Source of the DNA: Mantis religiosa
Lineage: Eukaryota > Arthropoda > Insecta > Mantodea > Mantidae
Direction: 5' to 3'
Length of the DNA stretch: 64,000 nucleotides
Assembly (NCBI GenBank): GCA_030765055.1
Contig: CM060947.1
Span: 51,423,375 to 51,487,374, forward strand
Shown: positions 44,883 to 57,672 of the stretch, piece after piece
Layout: each line of letters opens with the position of its first letter
Numbering within the stretch: position 1 is the stretch's first letter
Position numbers and translations under genes: made by a program
The notes under the pieces: generated by a model
The model's input: only the letters and a program-made list of their open reading frames with translations
The model's database searches: none
Told to the model about the DNA's origin: nothing

Positions 44883-45230
44883 AAATAAAGAATTTAGAGA
44901 AATATTTGTATATAAAGAGTAGCTGGAGCGAAGGAATTTTCTTAAAATACTTTCTACTTTAATTTTGATTTACCTTGTACACAGACAATCATATACATAC
45001 GTGCACGTATTGCAGATTGCCTAAACCTGTTTTCTATTTGGATTCAGGGAGTTATGAAACGTCTTTTTTGGTTAATTTTCCTAATGGGATTTTTATGGAA
45101 AATACAAAATTTCCTTTGCGAACTATAGAGCATTGGCCTTGAAGTTTCAGTTCTTCATAATATGGACGTCAGATACGAAATCAGATAGCAAAATATACAC
45201 CGCACTAAGAGAAGGCTTTTTTACATGAAA
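44883..45230. other. No gene recognised
   Basis: Spacer between the tandem array and the mariner, without motif. Confidence 0.4.
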
Positions 45231-45232
45231 TA

Positions 45233-46527
45233 CGAGAGCTGATCAACAAAGACTGAGACTAATTGTTTCTAACAGATGTTTATTACTGCAATGCAGTGTT
45301 TACATGATCTTTTTCGAAGTAGCCCCTCCTACTTTAATGCATTTTTATAACGTCTTTGCCAGTCCTTGAACACCTGCTGCAGACCATTCTTTGTCAGGTC
45401 CTTGAGAATCGCCTCACTTTTGTTGAGCACTGCTTCAGAATTCTCAAATCGAATACCCCTAAGCTTTCCCTTTAGTGACGGGAGTAAAAAAGGTCACAGG
45501 GTGCAAGATCGGGGCTATAACGTGGATGTGGTATGTAATGTTGAATTGAGCCAAAACTGCATGACTTGATTTGCGATCTGAGGCCGTCCATTGTCATGAT
45601 GAAGTCGCTCTGGTCGTTTCTTTGCAATGTGCTTCCTCAGTGTAGCCAATAGAGACGTGTAGTATGCTGCTGCAACAGTAGTGTGAGGTAGAACTGCATG
45701 CTGGTAAATCATTCCATTACAGTAAAAAACTGTGATCAGCATTACTTTCCCTGCAGATGGAACAACTTTTGCCTTTATGGTGTTGGAGAATCTGGCGATA
45801 TCCGCACTGTGTTGGCTTGTTTTCCTTCAGGATCATAATGATGCAGCCATGACTCATCACAGGAGGTAATTGATTTTTAAAAAAAGCATTCCCTGCACCA
45901 ACAAAGATACGCAGAACCTCACAGCTTGTCTCCAATCGTACAGCCTTTTGTTCGGGAGTCAACAGACGTGGCAGCCAACGAGCACAAACTCGAGTCATAA
46001 GTAGATGGTCGTGCATAATTGTAAACATATTGCCAAATGGAATTCTCAACACTTCACTGAGGTTACGTAATGTTATACGCCGATCCTCTCGGACAATCAA
46101 AGCAGCTGTGTTGATGTTGACTTCAGTCACAGCAGGAGCTGAAACACCAGGCCCATCTTGCTTAACACTGGCAAGTCGGCTTCTTTGAAGTCCTTGAATC
46201 ACCTAAACACTGTTGTACGAGGTAGTACATCTTCACTCTAAGCTTGCTTCCGCTTTTCATAAGTTTCGGTGGCTGTATGGTTTAAATGAAATCAGAATTT
46301 GATTGCGCTGTACTGCTCCTCTCGCGTCACCTCCACTGTCTGGTATACGAAATGCATAAGGATCCACCAAATAGAGCGTTACTACCCACCTACCAATATG
46401 AGAGTGCTGCCGCTTGCCGACATTATACATAAAACCCCGCTCTTTTCAAATATTTATGTTACAGATACGAAACTATCACGGAAGCTACAGGAAAAAATCA
46501 GTCTTAGTCTTTGTTGATCAGCTCTCG
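45233..46527 (-). mobile_element. Full-length mariner, family 2 (1,295 bp)
   Basis: Terminal inverted repeats CGAGAGCTGATCAACAAAGA and its inverse (TCTTTGTTGATCAGCTCTCG region) are flanked by TA at 45231-45232 and 46528-46529. The length is normal for an autonomous mariner. The TIR is related to, but clearly distinct from, the family-1 TIR (CGAGGGCTGTTCAATAAAGA). Confidence 0.93.
45360..46270 (-). pseudogene. mariner family-2 transposase, frameshifted
   Basis: Frames on the minus strand together cover most of the gene. An N-terminal helix-turn-helix part (DRRITLRNLSEVLRIPFGNM and THDHLL-like) leads to RWLPRLLTPEQKAVRLETS (46202 downwards). Then comes a shifted block for the first Asp region, a frame at 45515-45742 with MLITVFYCNGMIYQHAVLPH and LHHDNGRPQIAN (second Asp kept), and last a shifted block SPDLAPCD (third Asp kept) and ILKDLTKNGLQQVFKDWQRR. 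At least three frameshifts, so inactive. Unlike family 1, the DNA-binding part is still there. Confidence 0.87.
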
Positions 46528-46643
46528 TATATATAAACTTACACCTAAATGAGGTAAGAATTATATGTGGGTCAAGAAGATCTTTCTACCATCGCATGCT
46601 GTGTTTCATGAAATTCTTAGTATGCGTCTTTTTCACTGATGAG

Positions 46644-46889
46644 ATTTTTCTGTTTAGTTTTTAATTTATGACCTCCAATTTCATAATGCCATATTGGACG
46701 ATGAATGAAATGGATTAAATGATGCTCAAATGGCTCCATAGAGCTTAGAGTTACCCGTCATACATCTTTAAGAATAAGGCAAAACCCAGGAAAGTACCTT
46801 ATCCAGGTAACTCACCCTGACCGAGATTCGAACTGGACCTCTTGAATGTGAGACAGGAACGCTACCGGCTACGCTACCGAGGCGGGCAG
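46644..46889 (-). repeat. SINE family 1, full length with 11-bp target duplication
   Basis: TCACTGATGAG occurs directly on both sides (46633-46643 and 46890-46900). The SINE runs from an A-rich tail (minus strand) through CATAATGCCATATTGGACGA and CCCTGACCGAGATTCGAACT to GCTACCGAGGCGGGC. This fixes the family's ends: about 245 bp, LINE-type target duplication. Confidence 0.92.
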
Positions 46890-46900
46890 TCACTGATGAG

Positions 46901-48255
46901 AGTGTTTTACTTATAGCGTTATCTTCAAACAGGGACCTTACTGGACCCTCTTTATTTCCTCCAGTATCACCAGTATCTAGCCTGAGTATCTACAGTTTCT
47001 CAGAAATGAGTTGCACTATTTAATTGATGATGTACCTTGGGCGTCATCCAAAGAATTTGGGATTTGTGTCAGCTTATTTTAGTCGGATAGCATAAATGGA
47101 TTGGTTGAGACAATTTATTGCATGGGTTGATGGATCTTCTGATTTGAACCAGACACTGGATTCTTCGTCCGAGGACATTTAAAATCATTTTTGACATCCT
47201 TATGAGACCCTTGTATCGGATGCTGATACTCTGAATGAACATTACCACACTGAATTTGAATAAATGCAAAACACTCCAGGAATGTGCCACAGAATACGAG
47301 ATATCACGACACATAGGTTAGGACATACAGTGAAACAACAGGAGGGTATTTTTATAAAAATTAATTTTATTTTCTAGTGCAGCAAGATCTATATTGATAG
47401 TAATTTACTTTTTTGGTGCTGGGAGGGCGTCCTTGAAATATTTGTCGCAATAAGGATACACCATGTGATTAATAAACAGGCATTGTTATGGCTTGTTACC
47501 CAGCCAGCTCTAATATTACCTCCGTAACAGTAACCGCTTGCAAAAGAAGAGCCAAGTTTTTCCTTCTGAAGGTTTGAACTCAGGTTTATCTGCTCCGACT
47601 TTATTGAGAGGAGATATTAATCTGTGGAGGCGAGAACTCCCCAGGGCACTTAAGCCGATTTAGTATAAAGCCTGGACTACTTCTTCTACACAGAGCTTTC
47701 ACATCTTAATCTTTCTATTGTTCTAATTGTTTCTTTTTCCTTCTCGCTCTCTTTATGCTTTTATCTTCGTTTTGTGTCATTCCGCCCATTTTATAAATAG
47801 CAGGCCTTTTCATTTTCAGCCTACTAGCTCTTTAGGGAGGCAGCTTGTGAAGACGAGTATTTTTATCCATTTGTATTTATTTATTATCGTACTTATTTTA
47901 AAACATCCCTGTAAAATCACATGATTTTCTTTATTCCTCTACTTCTAAAAGGTTTTGAAAATGTTCATGCTTACAAAAATGGCTCCAATGATCTTTACTA
48001 AATTAAAATATTCTTAAGGCAGTTCATAACAAATGAAGCGCATGTCTAGAACTTTCTATGAATGAATTTGGAGGTTCTCTACATACTGAGTGACGCTTTC
48101 ATAACTGATAAACAGAAAGAGATAAGCAAAATATAAGTACATAGAAATTAGACATTGTCAAACCGCGTCATATTTATGTCAAAAACAATTTTTATTTCAC
48201 TATTTTCAAGAAATTCCTTGTTATTGGCTTGATTGCTATTATAAAGTGGAAAATT
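46901..48255. other. No gene recognised
   Basis: Short ORFs only; nothing resembling a known element. 47069-47314 is an 81-codon minus frame without match. Confidence 0.4.
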
Positions 48256-48266
48256 ATTATTATTAC

Positions 48267-48756
<490 letters not shown>

Positions 48757-51589
48757 ATATCTGCTAAGCACAAACTAGTCGGAGAAAATACTCCATTGCA
48801 CCTAAATATTAGATAGCAATATTTCACTTGAACTAGACGTTTGAGGTGACTGGAATCTAAAAATAACTTGTTTAGACAATGGTCGTGCTCACTATAACTG
48901 AAAAAACCAAACCTTTATTAAATACCAACCTCGATATTACGACACAACGACCTCCCGTACATAAATTTCCCCATTGAAAATGACGCTTTATATTGAAACA
49001 TTTTGCAGATTTTAGTTTGTACAACATATTTAAAATGCTCTCACTGCAGTGAAATACTTTCTTCCTCGTGGTTATACAAGGAAAGCGGAATTTAAAGGTT
49101 AATCACGTAGTAAACAGATCATAAAAGTTTTGACAATCGCCTAGACCTGTTCTGATAATCTCATTGTACCTAGAAGGAACGTGCAGGAACGTGCATATCT
49201 TTTATAAAGGTTTATATTATAATTATATTATTTATTATGTTATAACATTATAGTTATGTTTTATTTAGCATTCAATTTTCAAAATGAAGCTTTCTTGCTT
49301 TTATTCTTCCAAAGCTAATAAAGTTTACTGAGTTCAAGATGTTTACATATCCAGGTGTCTGTGGCCATGTCCCGTAGCTCGCAGACGCAATACATGAGTG
49401 CGATTATAAGAGTTCGGAAAAGGTGTAACTTAAGCAGAAAGGTATTCCGGACCTTAGCAGACGGTAAGCGAGGCAATAGCTCACTGTGAAATGTGTTCAC
49501 GAAAAGTTAGACCTTTGTCCAACAATCCAGTTTTCAAAGACTTGACTGTCACTTCAGTACCTTGTATTTCCCCTTGGAGTTAATACGGTATGTGTAAGTA
49601 AATTATTTATCTCATTTTCACAAAATGGATAGTGGGGTAAGCAGGTTATTGTAAGCAGCTGGCTCAGAAATTTCGTTACCATCAAACCTCACTCTCGTTT
49701 TCTGTAATGCGCCACAGTTTCACTAATGCCTAATATAGCCACCAGAGTCCACAATAAGTAGCAATTACCTAAAAGGGTAGTGGAGCCGTTAGGCTTGTTC
49801 GGTATAAACACGGGCGAGAGATTCACTCACAGGGAAGCAAAAATTATACTTAAGCTCCCAAGGAAGCATTGCCACGGAATTTTTTATAAAATTAGTCGCT
49901 GTCCACAGAGTTTGAACCCGTGACTGTGGAACTTATAAACTCAAGTAGGTATTAATAAAGGAAATTGAAAAACTATGGGTTTAAAATACATTTGAAAATT
50001 TATGAAGTAAATTCTAGCGGTTTAAATGCTAACATAAAATACTAGTAATATCTGGTAGAAGTTAGAGTAAGTAAATTTTATGATTGGTAGATAAAATTTA
50101 ATTTGTACCAAAATAATTCTGTTCTTCTTGTTCTTGCAGGTAAGCGGCCAAAAATACTATACCTTTGTTGCTTCTGACATCGCATATGTAAGTGTTGGAT
50201 TAATTTCATGTTTAATTTTTGTAATCTATACCACTTAAGACATGGTACAGAAATTTAAAAAAAAATATATGCATGTATTTACTTTCGCTATAGTTTATTT
50301 TAGATGCAGGAACTATTCTTATATCACCGAAAGGTTCAGTATAGAAATTTAACCCTAAAGTATGCTTTGAGGTTCCCTCCATCCTTCTCAAATCAAGGAA
50401 TTTTAGAAAATATTGAATAAAAATTGAACAAATACCCAACCTGCTCTATATTTTTTGCTTCCAAGAGTTTTCAAACATATAACACGAAAATTTATATGAA
50501 ACTCTTATTGCAGAATAACTTTTACAATAAAAGACTCGTACTTTATCTGAAAACTGCCCTTAATGACTTCGAATTATTCATCTTTTGCCTTACTATAAGA
50601 AATAAACTGTTAGCTCTTGATTACAATAAGTTGAGGGACATTTATGCAGCTAATAAATTATGAGAGATAGACATTTCCAAAAGAAGTAAATACCGAACTT
50701 CTTAAAATAGGTAATTTTTCTTAAGTGAAATATTTTATAAATCTGCGAAATATTAATGTTTGGTTTATTTCCCTACTTATTGAGGGGACCTATCTCTGAA
50801 AATTGGGCAGAAATGATCCATCAAAAGGTGATATGTTCCACTCACATAATTTTCTCTGCACAGTGCTGTACAAACTAGTTACAAATTTTTCTTTACTGTT
50901 CTATTTCATGATAACCGATATAAAAATTTGCATAAAGTGCCTTATTCCATATTTCTTTGTACATATAAGGCGAATAAGGGACAGCTGTTCGCTTAAGAAA
51001 TAGCTAATATTCTAAGATTGTTTACTATGTAAACGATTTTAAAGGTTTGCATGGCAAAAGAACCAGAAAAAAGTAATGTTTAGCTTCAGACTAAATTTGA
51101 AAAGTATAGGTACTTATGTATTCAAACAAATAATGAAAAAAAAACCTTAGAAGTGATTGATTCCCTAGACATTTAATTTAATGTAAATGTGCATTTTAAC
51201 AAAATGTACATTTTTAGAGTGAGAAAATTGTTGCAGGTATTAGTGTTTAGTAACTACTCAAACGTTATCCAGAATGATATCCCAAGAAAATTTAAGATAC
51301 ACATTTCTTTTACAATGAAAATAACGTAAATTATGGTACTCTAAGATAGACCCGTTTTTTACAAATTCAATTTTTTTTTGGAAAATGTTCCATACAAGGT
51401 GGCTTATGTGTGAATATTTTATAGAAAATCTCGTGTAGTTGCATTTAGGAAACTGGTGAATTTAGATGTCTTATTTGCTATTTTAAAGAATTTTAATTTC
51501 TCAGTAATACTGTTTGCAGACTGGCATTTAATCCATTTTTTCAGTGAGCCTAAAAATATTAGATACTACCTCATTAGTAATTTCATTTT
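48757..51589. other. No gene recognised
   Basis: About 2.8 kb of A+T-rich sequence. CAGAGTTTGAACCCGTGACTG at about 49898 resembles a tRNA T-arm and may be a SINE trace. Nothing else is supportable. Confidence 0.4.
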
Positions 51590-52720
51590 TAAAATTATTT
51601 TAAATGTGTTCTGACAAGCAATTAACTAATTTTAAAGTATAGACAGTTCGATTCTATGGTCTTGAGCCATTGTTCAGCGAAGTTTTTTTTTTGTAATTTT
51701 ACGTCCTCCAACGTTAAGTCATATCGGACGATGAATGGAATGGATGAAATGATGCTCAAATGAGCCCGGGGTCTATGGAGCTTAGAATTACCCGACATCC
51801 GTCTTACAGGATAAGGCAAAACCCTGGAAAAACCCTTACCCAGGTAACTCATCCTGACCGAGATGCGAACTCGGTACCTCTTGAACGTGAAGTGGACTCG
51901 CTACCACCACGCTACCGAGGCGGGCTAGCGAAGAATTGATGCGAAGATTTCGGTAATACCCACTTGCATTGCTTCAAAGTTGTCAAACTTTCTTCCAAGT
52001 AGAAAATGGGCCATGGATCGAGAAAGATCATAAACTGATGACACCAGATCAGGACTGCATGCTGGGTGTGGTAGCAGTACTATTTTTCGCAATTCTCAAT
52101 TTTTTCCATGGTTGTTCGTTGAGTATGGGATGTTGCATTTTTCTGTTGCAATAGAACTCTATTTTGAATAAAAAAATGCTCGGAAACTCCGTTTTAAAAT
52201 TTCCTGAACTCTTTCCAGTTGTTGAGAGTAAAGACCCGCATGACATACCCGCTCGTTTGGAAAAAACTTCCAGTTAATTACCGAATTGATCATTTTTTAC
52301 GATCACTTTGACAGGTTGGCGGGGGTCAAAGCACTGTTTCGAGCCATCAGGGTTTCGGTAGTACCCATTCTTCATCACAAATGACAATTCTATCATCCGT
52401 GGGATTACGGAAAGCTGACGTCAGATATCCGCTCTACGTTCAGCCTGTTGAGGTGTCAGTTCATGAGGTACAGATCTACAGCTTCTGTATGATTTTTCAA
52501 GTGTCTTAATGCAGTGATGTATGGTATCTGCCGATGCACCGAGTTCTTCTGAAGGCCTACGGATATCTTTTAGCGGATTTTCTCGCAAAACGTGGCGTGT
52601 ATCCTAAATATTCCATTCCGTAGGTCTTCCAGAGGGTGATGAATCTTTAGTAATTTCGTCTCCATTGTTGAAATATTGGAGCCATCATTTATGACACACG
52701 CTCATTAACGACACCTCCTT
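51590..52720 (-). pseudogene. mariner transposase remnant, third lineage, split by a SINE
   Basis: Minus-strand translation gives IVICDEEWVLPKP (first acidic block, about 52370), a decayed second block, then HPACSPDLVSSVYDLSRSMA and HFLLGRKFDNFEAMQVGI ending TEIFASILR at 51934. The SINE at 51683-51926 interrupts, and FAEQWLKTIESNCLYFK follows on the other side (51630-51682). The layout and the SPDL...LFRSM..FL block are those of cecropia/Hsmar-like mariners, different from families 1 and 2 here. Many stops and shifts. The ends are not identifiable. Confidence 0.75.
51683..51926 (-). repeat. SINE family 1, full length with 7-bp target duplication
   Basis: AGCGAAG flanks it on both sides (51676-51682 and 51927-51933). 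A T10 run at the left is the A tail on the minus strand. Box B appears as GAGATGCGAACTCGG. It sits inside a mariner transposase. Confidence 0.92.
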
Positions 52721-52901
52721 TCCGTTTATATTTTCCTCAAGCTTTATATTCTTGTTTCTAGTATTATTTTAGAAGGATTCTATGTTCAAACTTTGTTATC
52801 TCCATTTTGTGTTTGTTCGTTAACAATTGAAACCTGATACATGCTCGCAACACTAGCCATAGAATCCTGTAAATATCATTGCCAAACCAAAGAAACTTGA
52901 T

Positions 52902-53157
52902 AAATGTTTCAAAAGACCAGAATAAAAAATCCAACATTATCATCTCTGAAATCTAAAATAATATTTTTGGGTGAAATTAAATGCTTCCTTTACTTACTGC
53001 AAATACTTGGCATATGTAATACAAGAAACAAATGTTTCAAAAGACCAAAATAAAAAATCCAACATTACCATCTCTGAAATCTAAAATAATATTTTTGGGT
53101 GAAATTAAATGCTTCCTCTACTTACTGCAAATGCTTGGCATATGTAAGAAACAACAA
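52902..53157. repeat. Tandem duplication, 128-bp unit, two copies
   Basis: AAATGTTTCAAAAGACCA starts at 52902 and again at 53030. Each unit runs through ATCTCTGAAATCTAAAATAA and TTTTTGGGTGAAATTAAATG to CTTGGCATATGTAA. Only a handful of differences, so it is recent. Confidence 0.95.
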
Positions 53158-54035
53158 TTTAGTGCTTTTTAAATTTTTATTTCATCCCGATTCCCTCGTA
53201 AGGTTTACATGATGTTTTGGACAGAGTGAGAATGAGAGAACTATGTACGAGAGAGACTTTAATCACACTTAACTGAAGTGATTTTCTGCAGCTCAGATTT
53301 CTTTATGATATTTCTTTCGTTTTGTTGAAGTGTCCTGGCAAAATATACGTAGTATGTTGAAAAGGTTATCAATTAAATACTTTAAGTAAACATGTACTTT
53401 AAGTACTTAAACTGAAATTACATCGAATACATTTTCATAAAAAACCATCAGATGTGCAAGCCATTTTAACACATAACTCGTATAATTTTTCCTTAATTAT
53501 AATATTAAATACATTTTGTAACATTTAAAATACTCTTACGGAACAATTTTAGGTTACCTTGGTGAGCGTTTGTATGTTGTTTTTTCCATATAAGCTAGGT
53601 AAAACTTGCTACATAGTCACTAATATGAAAGAACTATGCTACGTTCATTCTGGTTTGATATGCATATATCTTTGAGAAAAAAAGTTAATGCTTTAATAAT
53701 CATATTTTGGAAAATAGATATTTGAAACGTATATTCCTAAGCCAAATTACTTCCATATATTTAAAGAATACAGATCACATATTGCATTACAATCAACAAC
53801 ATGAAACAGATATTTTAGTGAGAATATAGTTCTGATATGTCTTAACTGGAACAGCAAAAATAAAAGGGGAAGGTCTGTTATGTACCAAACTGGTATTCAA
53901 GTTGAGATCTTTCTAGAACGAAACAAAAACAGAAACCATCCCGACATCCTAAAGTATTCTCCATCTGGGGAAGTTTTGAAAACGTTAATGAATAAATAAT
54001 AATAAAACCTGACGCGACAGCACTAAGAAGGCCAA
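53158..54035. other. No gene recognised
   Basis: A+T-rich with no ORF of interest. Confidence 0.4.
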
Positions 54036-54302
54036 GACCTATCAGCCCGACTGCCGGCCTCACGCCCACTTACGCACGGCAGAGGTGGGCGATAAGGAGA
54101 GGAGATGTGGTCAGCATCTTTACATCCAGAAGCAGGGCTGCTTACCTGGCGTAAGCTCCTCATTTTCCTCACAATGCTGAGTGGGCATCGCTCCTATACA
54201 CGAAACTTAAAATCCACACCTCATGGCTGGTATCGAACCCGGATCGCTTTCCCTGGCCAGGGACCAAGGCAAGCCGCCTTAACCCGCTACGCCACGGCGC
54301 AG
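54036..54302 (-). repeat. Third tRNA-derived SINE family, one copy
   Basis: The minus strand starts GCGCCGTGGCGTAGCGGGTT (box A), continues AAGGCGGCTTGCCTTGGTCC and CCGGGTTCGATACCAGCCAT (box B), and has a G+C-rich body (AGGAGCGATGCCCACTCAGC, GATGCTGACCACATCTCC). A tRNA-Leu/Ser-like head is likely because of the long gap between the boxes. Confidence 0.72.
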
Positions 54303-55315
54303 GAATTTGAAAATGTTGCTCTCTCAAAAATGGATCTAATGAATAAAGGCATGTATAAGGCATTCATATGACAAAGAAATTTCTATCTTGAATTTTCTAG
54401 GAATACCTATATGAGTTAGGCATAATACTATTGCACAAACAATGACGATCTCATTAAAGCACAATTACTGTGAAATTTCTTTAATGTGCTGGCAGATATA
54501 AAGTAAATATAAGCGATAGTTGATTCTCCTCTCGCCTTTAACATCTGTCAACAAAATTAAGTGCCGCTGGACTAAGAATGGCCAGAAGTTTCGTTGCGGA
54601 AGACGTCTACAGAGCTTTAACAGCCGAAAAAGCATTAAGTGGATTCTTCCCGGGGCAGTTTGTAAGGACTGATATCTTTAAGAATCCCCTTCGCCCTCAA
54701 CAACAAAACAGCAACATTTTCTTGGCGGAATTTCAAATTGACTTGGCAACAATGTTCTTGTACTTGCTGTATTCCTAAGGCACGTGTAGGATCTAGGGAT
54801 ACGCCCATACAAGTCTCGGTCTCCTGTAAATCCATGCACAGCCACCTCAAGGTGATTCGTTGTCATAGAAATAGTCTATGAAAATGTGAAGTAGTGTACT
54901 TTATTATTAGCAGTGTAATATCCTTTTTTTAAAATAACAGAGTGTTGCACTTACATTGTGTGCACTAGTCCAGCAAGTACTTGTTCTATCTACTTCATGT
55001 TAATTGAAACATATATTTATTTTGTTGAAAGGTTTTATTACGTATTTCTCTGTAGGTTCAATAGGAAAGGGCGTAGACGCAGGCAACAATAAAATACTTT
55101 TAGACCTGGTCGCTATGAGATGAATCTGAAATTGGATTATAATCTGCAGGATCAAGAACAGAAGAAAAAACACATTCCATTTGAAAACAAAGTTGTATAA
55201 TTCAATCCAGAGACAATAAGCACTTCGGAATAAGCTAAACTACACAATATCTTCAGCAACTGTTAAATTAGCCAAACTGTTTTGAACCATTTCGAAAAAT
55301 CAGCCATGTAAATTA
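54303..55315. other. No gene recognised
   Basis: Frames of 62-88 codons at 54105-54371 and 54578-54866 have no resemblance I can name, and the first is within the SINE. Confidence 0.4.
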
Positions 55316-55317
55316 TA

Positions 55318-56225
55318 TGAGGGCTGTTCAATAAAGAATGATCATAATTTTTTACGGTCATGAGTTTTCGCACTAAAATTCAATCTTATTATATTGTGTT
55401 TGCTTAATGTGAAACAAACACGCTGTAGTAGTTTCACTGTTGGCACTCCTGGCACCCACCTGTGAGAATCAGGAAAGTTCAAACATTTTCAGTATCGCCT
55501 ACCTCTGCAATGGAGATAATATGCAATTAAAGTTGATGTTAGAGGAAGATCCGGAGTCCCTTTCAAACGTGATCACTGCTGATGAAACTTGGCTACATCA
55601 TTTTGATCCTGAGAGCAAACAGCAAAGCTCAGTGTAGAAATCTCCTTCATCACCAACCCCCATAAAGGCAAAACTGGTTGCTTCTGCTGGGAAAGTTATG
55701 ATTATCTCATTATTTGCTATTCATGGAATGGTTTATCAGCATGTTGTACCTGCACACATATCAGTAACTGGACAATACTACAGGGATGTCCTGAAAACAT
55801 TGCAAGTCCGTATCAGGCGCAAAAGACCACAATTCCTTGAAGCAGGCTGGATGCTGTACCACGATTAATGCGCGGCCGCATATTGACGACCTTGTTGCAG
55901 AATATCTTGTAAAAATCAACGTGAAGTGCATCTCTCATCCTCCCTATAGTCCGGATTTAGCCCCATGTTACTTTTCTCTATTCCCTAACTTGAAGAAACG
56001 CCTTCGTGGGAGACATTATCCATCATCAGAAGCAGTGGTGAAGGCTGCGGAGGCGATTTTGAAGGATCTCTCAAAAAGGGTTTCCAGCATGGTTTCGAAG
56101 ACTGGCAGAAACAAGTGAATCGCATTTAGGGGAGACTATTTTGAGAAGGAGCATTCAAATTATGAGAATGAGTAAAGGTACGTTGTCAATAACGATTGTG
56201 ATCATTCTTTATTGAACAACCCTCG
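55318..56225 (+). mobile_element. Short mariner, family 1, complete termini (908 bp)
   Basis: TIR TGAGGGCTGTTCAATAAAGA at the left and its inverse at the right (TTTATTGAACAACCCTCG), with TA on both sides (55316-55317 and 56226-56227). The same deletion of the transposase N-terminus as in 10708-11617: after about 190 bases of 5' sequence the catalytic part begins. Confidence 0.93.
55500..56190 (+). pseudogene. mariner transposase, catalytic part only
   Basis: TADETWLHHFDPESKQQSS with the first Asp at about 55580. Then GKVMIISLFAIHGMVYQHVV, the second block as LYHD with the Asp kept but a stop right after, and YSPDLAPCYFSLFPNLKKRL in which the third catalytic Asp of PCD has become Tyr. LSKRVSSMVSKTGRN ends the frame. 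Stops at about 55635 and 55866. Not functional. Confidence 0.87.
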
Positions 56226-56599
56226 TAGTTTGAAGTAGGACAATCTTTCAACTTTGCTTGCGTCGCATCTCTGAAATACGCTAATCTTAAATACTAACTG
56301 TGATCTTAAATTCGTCTTTGTTTTCTAGTTAAATTGTGCACAAATACACCCATACAGACGCGCGGATATTTTCCTTTGAGACTCTTTGGGTTTAGGAGCC
56401 TCAAAATTTGTTTCCGAAGATTTTGTTGGAATAGGATTGCTTCTCTGATTACCTGGACGTTGTAGAAGCAACAAATATACAAGAGTAAACTTCATGCTGA
56501 TATTTTGAATGTAATATTTTCAAATGAATTTCGACACTGAAGAACAGATACCATTAACAGAGCAGCACAGCATCTGGGATCGGAAGAGAAATATATTAG

Positions 56600-56870
56600 G
56601 AGCTTTGGCGAACTTGTAGTCCGACACCAGAGCGAGAATATATCTAAACAAACAGGGGGAGGATTTCAAACTAAAAGGAGAAGTAAGACAAGGGATCTAT
56701 ATTCTCCAAACTCTTTACAAACCTTCTTTGGAATTTCACAACAGGATACCGTATATGCATAAACGTGACCAAACTATCTTACCTGAGATTTACTGATGAC
56801 ACGAATGCATTACCAGACGAACTGGAGGCGAATATTACAAAGCTAAGAAATTCTGATGGAATACGTACAA
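56600..56870 (+). pseudogene. RTE-type reverse transcriptase fragment
   Basis: Plus-strand frames give GEVRQGIYILQTLYKPSLEF (the usual VRQG.xxSP.LF block) and, after a shift, LSYLRFTDDTNALPDELEAN with FTDD in place of the catalytic FADD at about 56790. The upstream finger domain is missing. A post-RT piece of the same kind of element lies at 57670-57840. Confidence 0.6.
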
Positions 56871-57220
56871 GAAATTGCATTCTTAGACAGGCCATACCTT
56901 ATACATGAAGAAATAGCGCGGCTCATGATATAAATTCTGGTCCCTAAAATTTATTTTCCAGGAAAATATTCCACAGTATATGTTTGAAAGATCAAATAGT
57001 AGGATACGTAATTTACCAGCCCTGTCTTATGATCACAATGTACAGTTTAATATATATATATACAAATATATACATATATATGGTCCAAATGATTAACTAA
57101 ATATAAAAACATGCATGTAAACTTTTGCGGAACACATAAGGGCCTTTAATTTCGACAAACAAAAGCATTACGAAATCGAAAGGTATTCCACTCTTGCCAA
57201 AGTTTTCAAAACTATTTCAC
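56871..57220. other. No gene recognised; short TA-rich run
   Basis: TATATA runs at 57052-57081. The rest is A+T-rich with no motif. It lies between the RT fragment and the Helitron end. Confidence 0.4.
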
Positions 57221-57672
57221 TTACCATATGTTATTAAATAAAGTTTTAAAATTCATCAAGGGAAGGTACAAAGGAGAGGATATCTGGATCCCGCGTATTC
57301 CGATACTTCCAACGGATTCACCTTTTAATTTTAAGCGTCTACAATTTCCCGTACGTTTGGCCTTTGCCATGGCCATAAATAAATCACAAGGGCAGTCTTT
57401 GGAAGTTTGCGGTATCAATTTGGAGTTTCCCTGTTTTCTCATGGACAATTATACGTCGCGTCTTCGCGCGTCGGAAAACCATCATGTTCATATATTTACG
57501 CACCATAAGAATACTAAAAATATTGTTTATCAGAAAGCTTTAAATTGAATAAATTAATTGTGTATTTAAATTTCACCCTAATTCCTGAATAAGTAACTAG
57601 TACCAATTTTTTATTTATATACCTAAGTTCAGACAACCTTTATTGGCGGTGCGAAGTTCGCCAGGTGAGCTA
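57221..57672 (+). mobile_element. Helitron 3' end with helicase C-terminus
   Basis: A frame to 57548 reads VLKFIKGRYKGEDIWIPRIP, FNFKRLQFPVRLAFAMAINK, SQGQSLEVCGINLEFPCFL and ends NTKNIVYQKALN. This is the end of the Pif1-type helicase of insect Helitrons, whose usual LYVACSR stretch is altered. The DNA then runs to a terminal hairpin GGCGGTGCGAAGTTCGCC and AGGTGAGCTA at 57644-57672, matching the 3' end of the 27-kb Helitron. The CTRR terminus is degraded (CTAC). The 5' part is absent. Confidence 0.83.
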
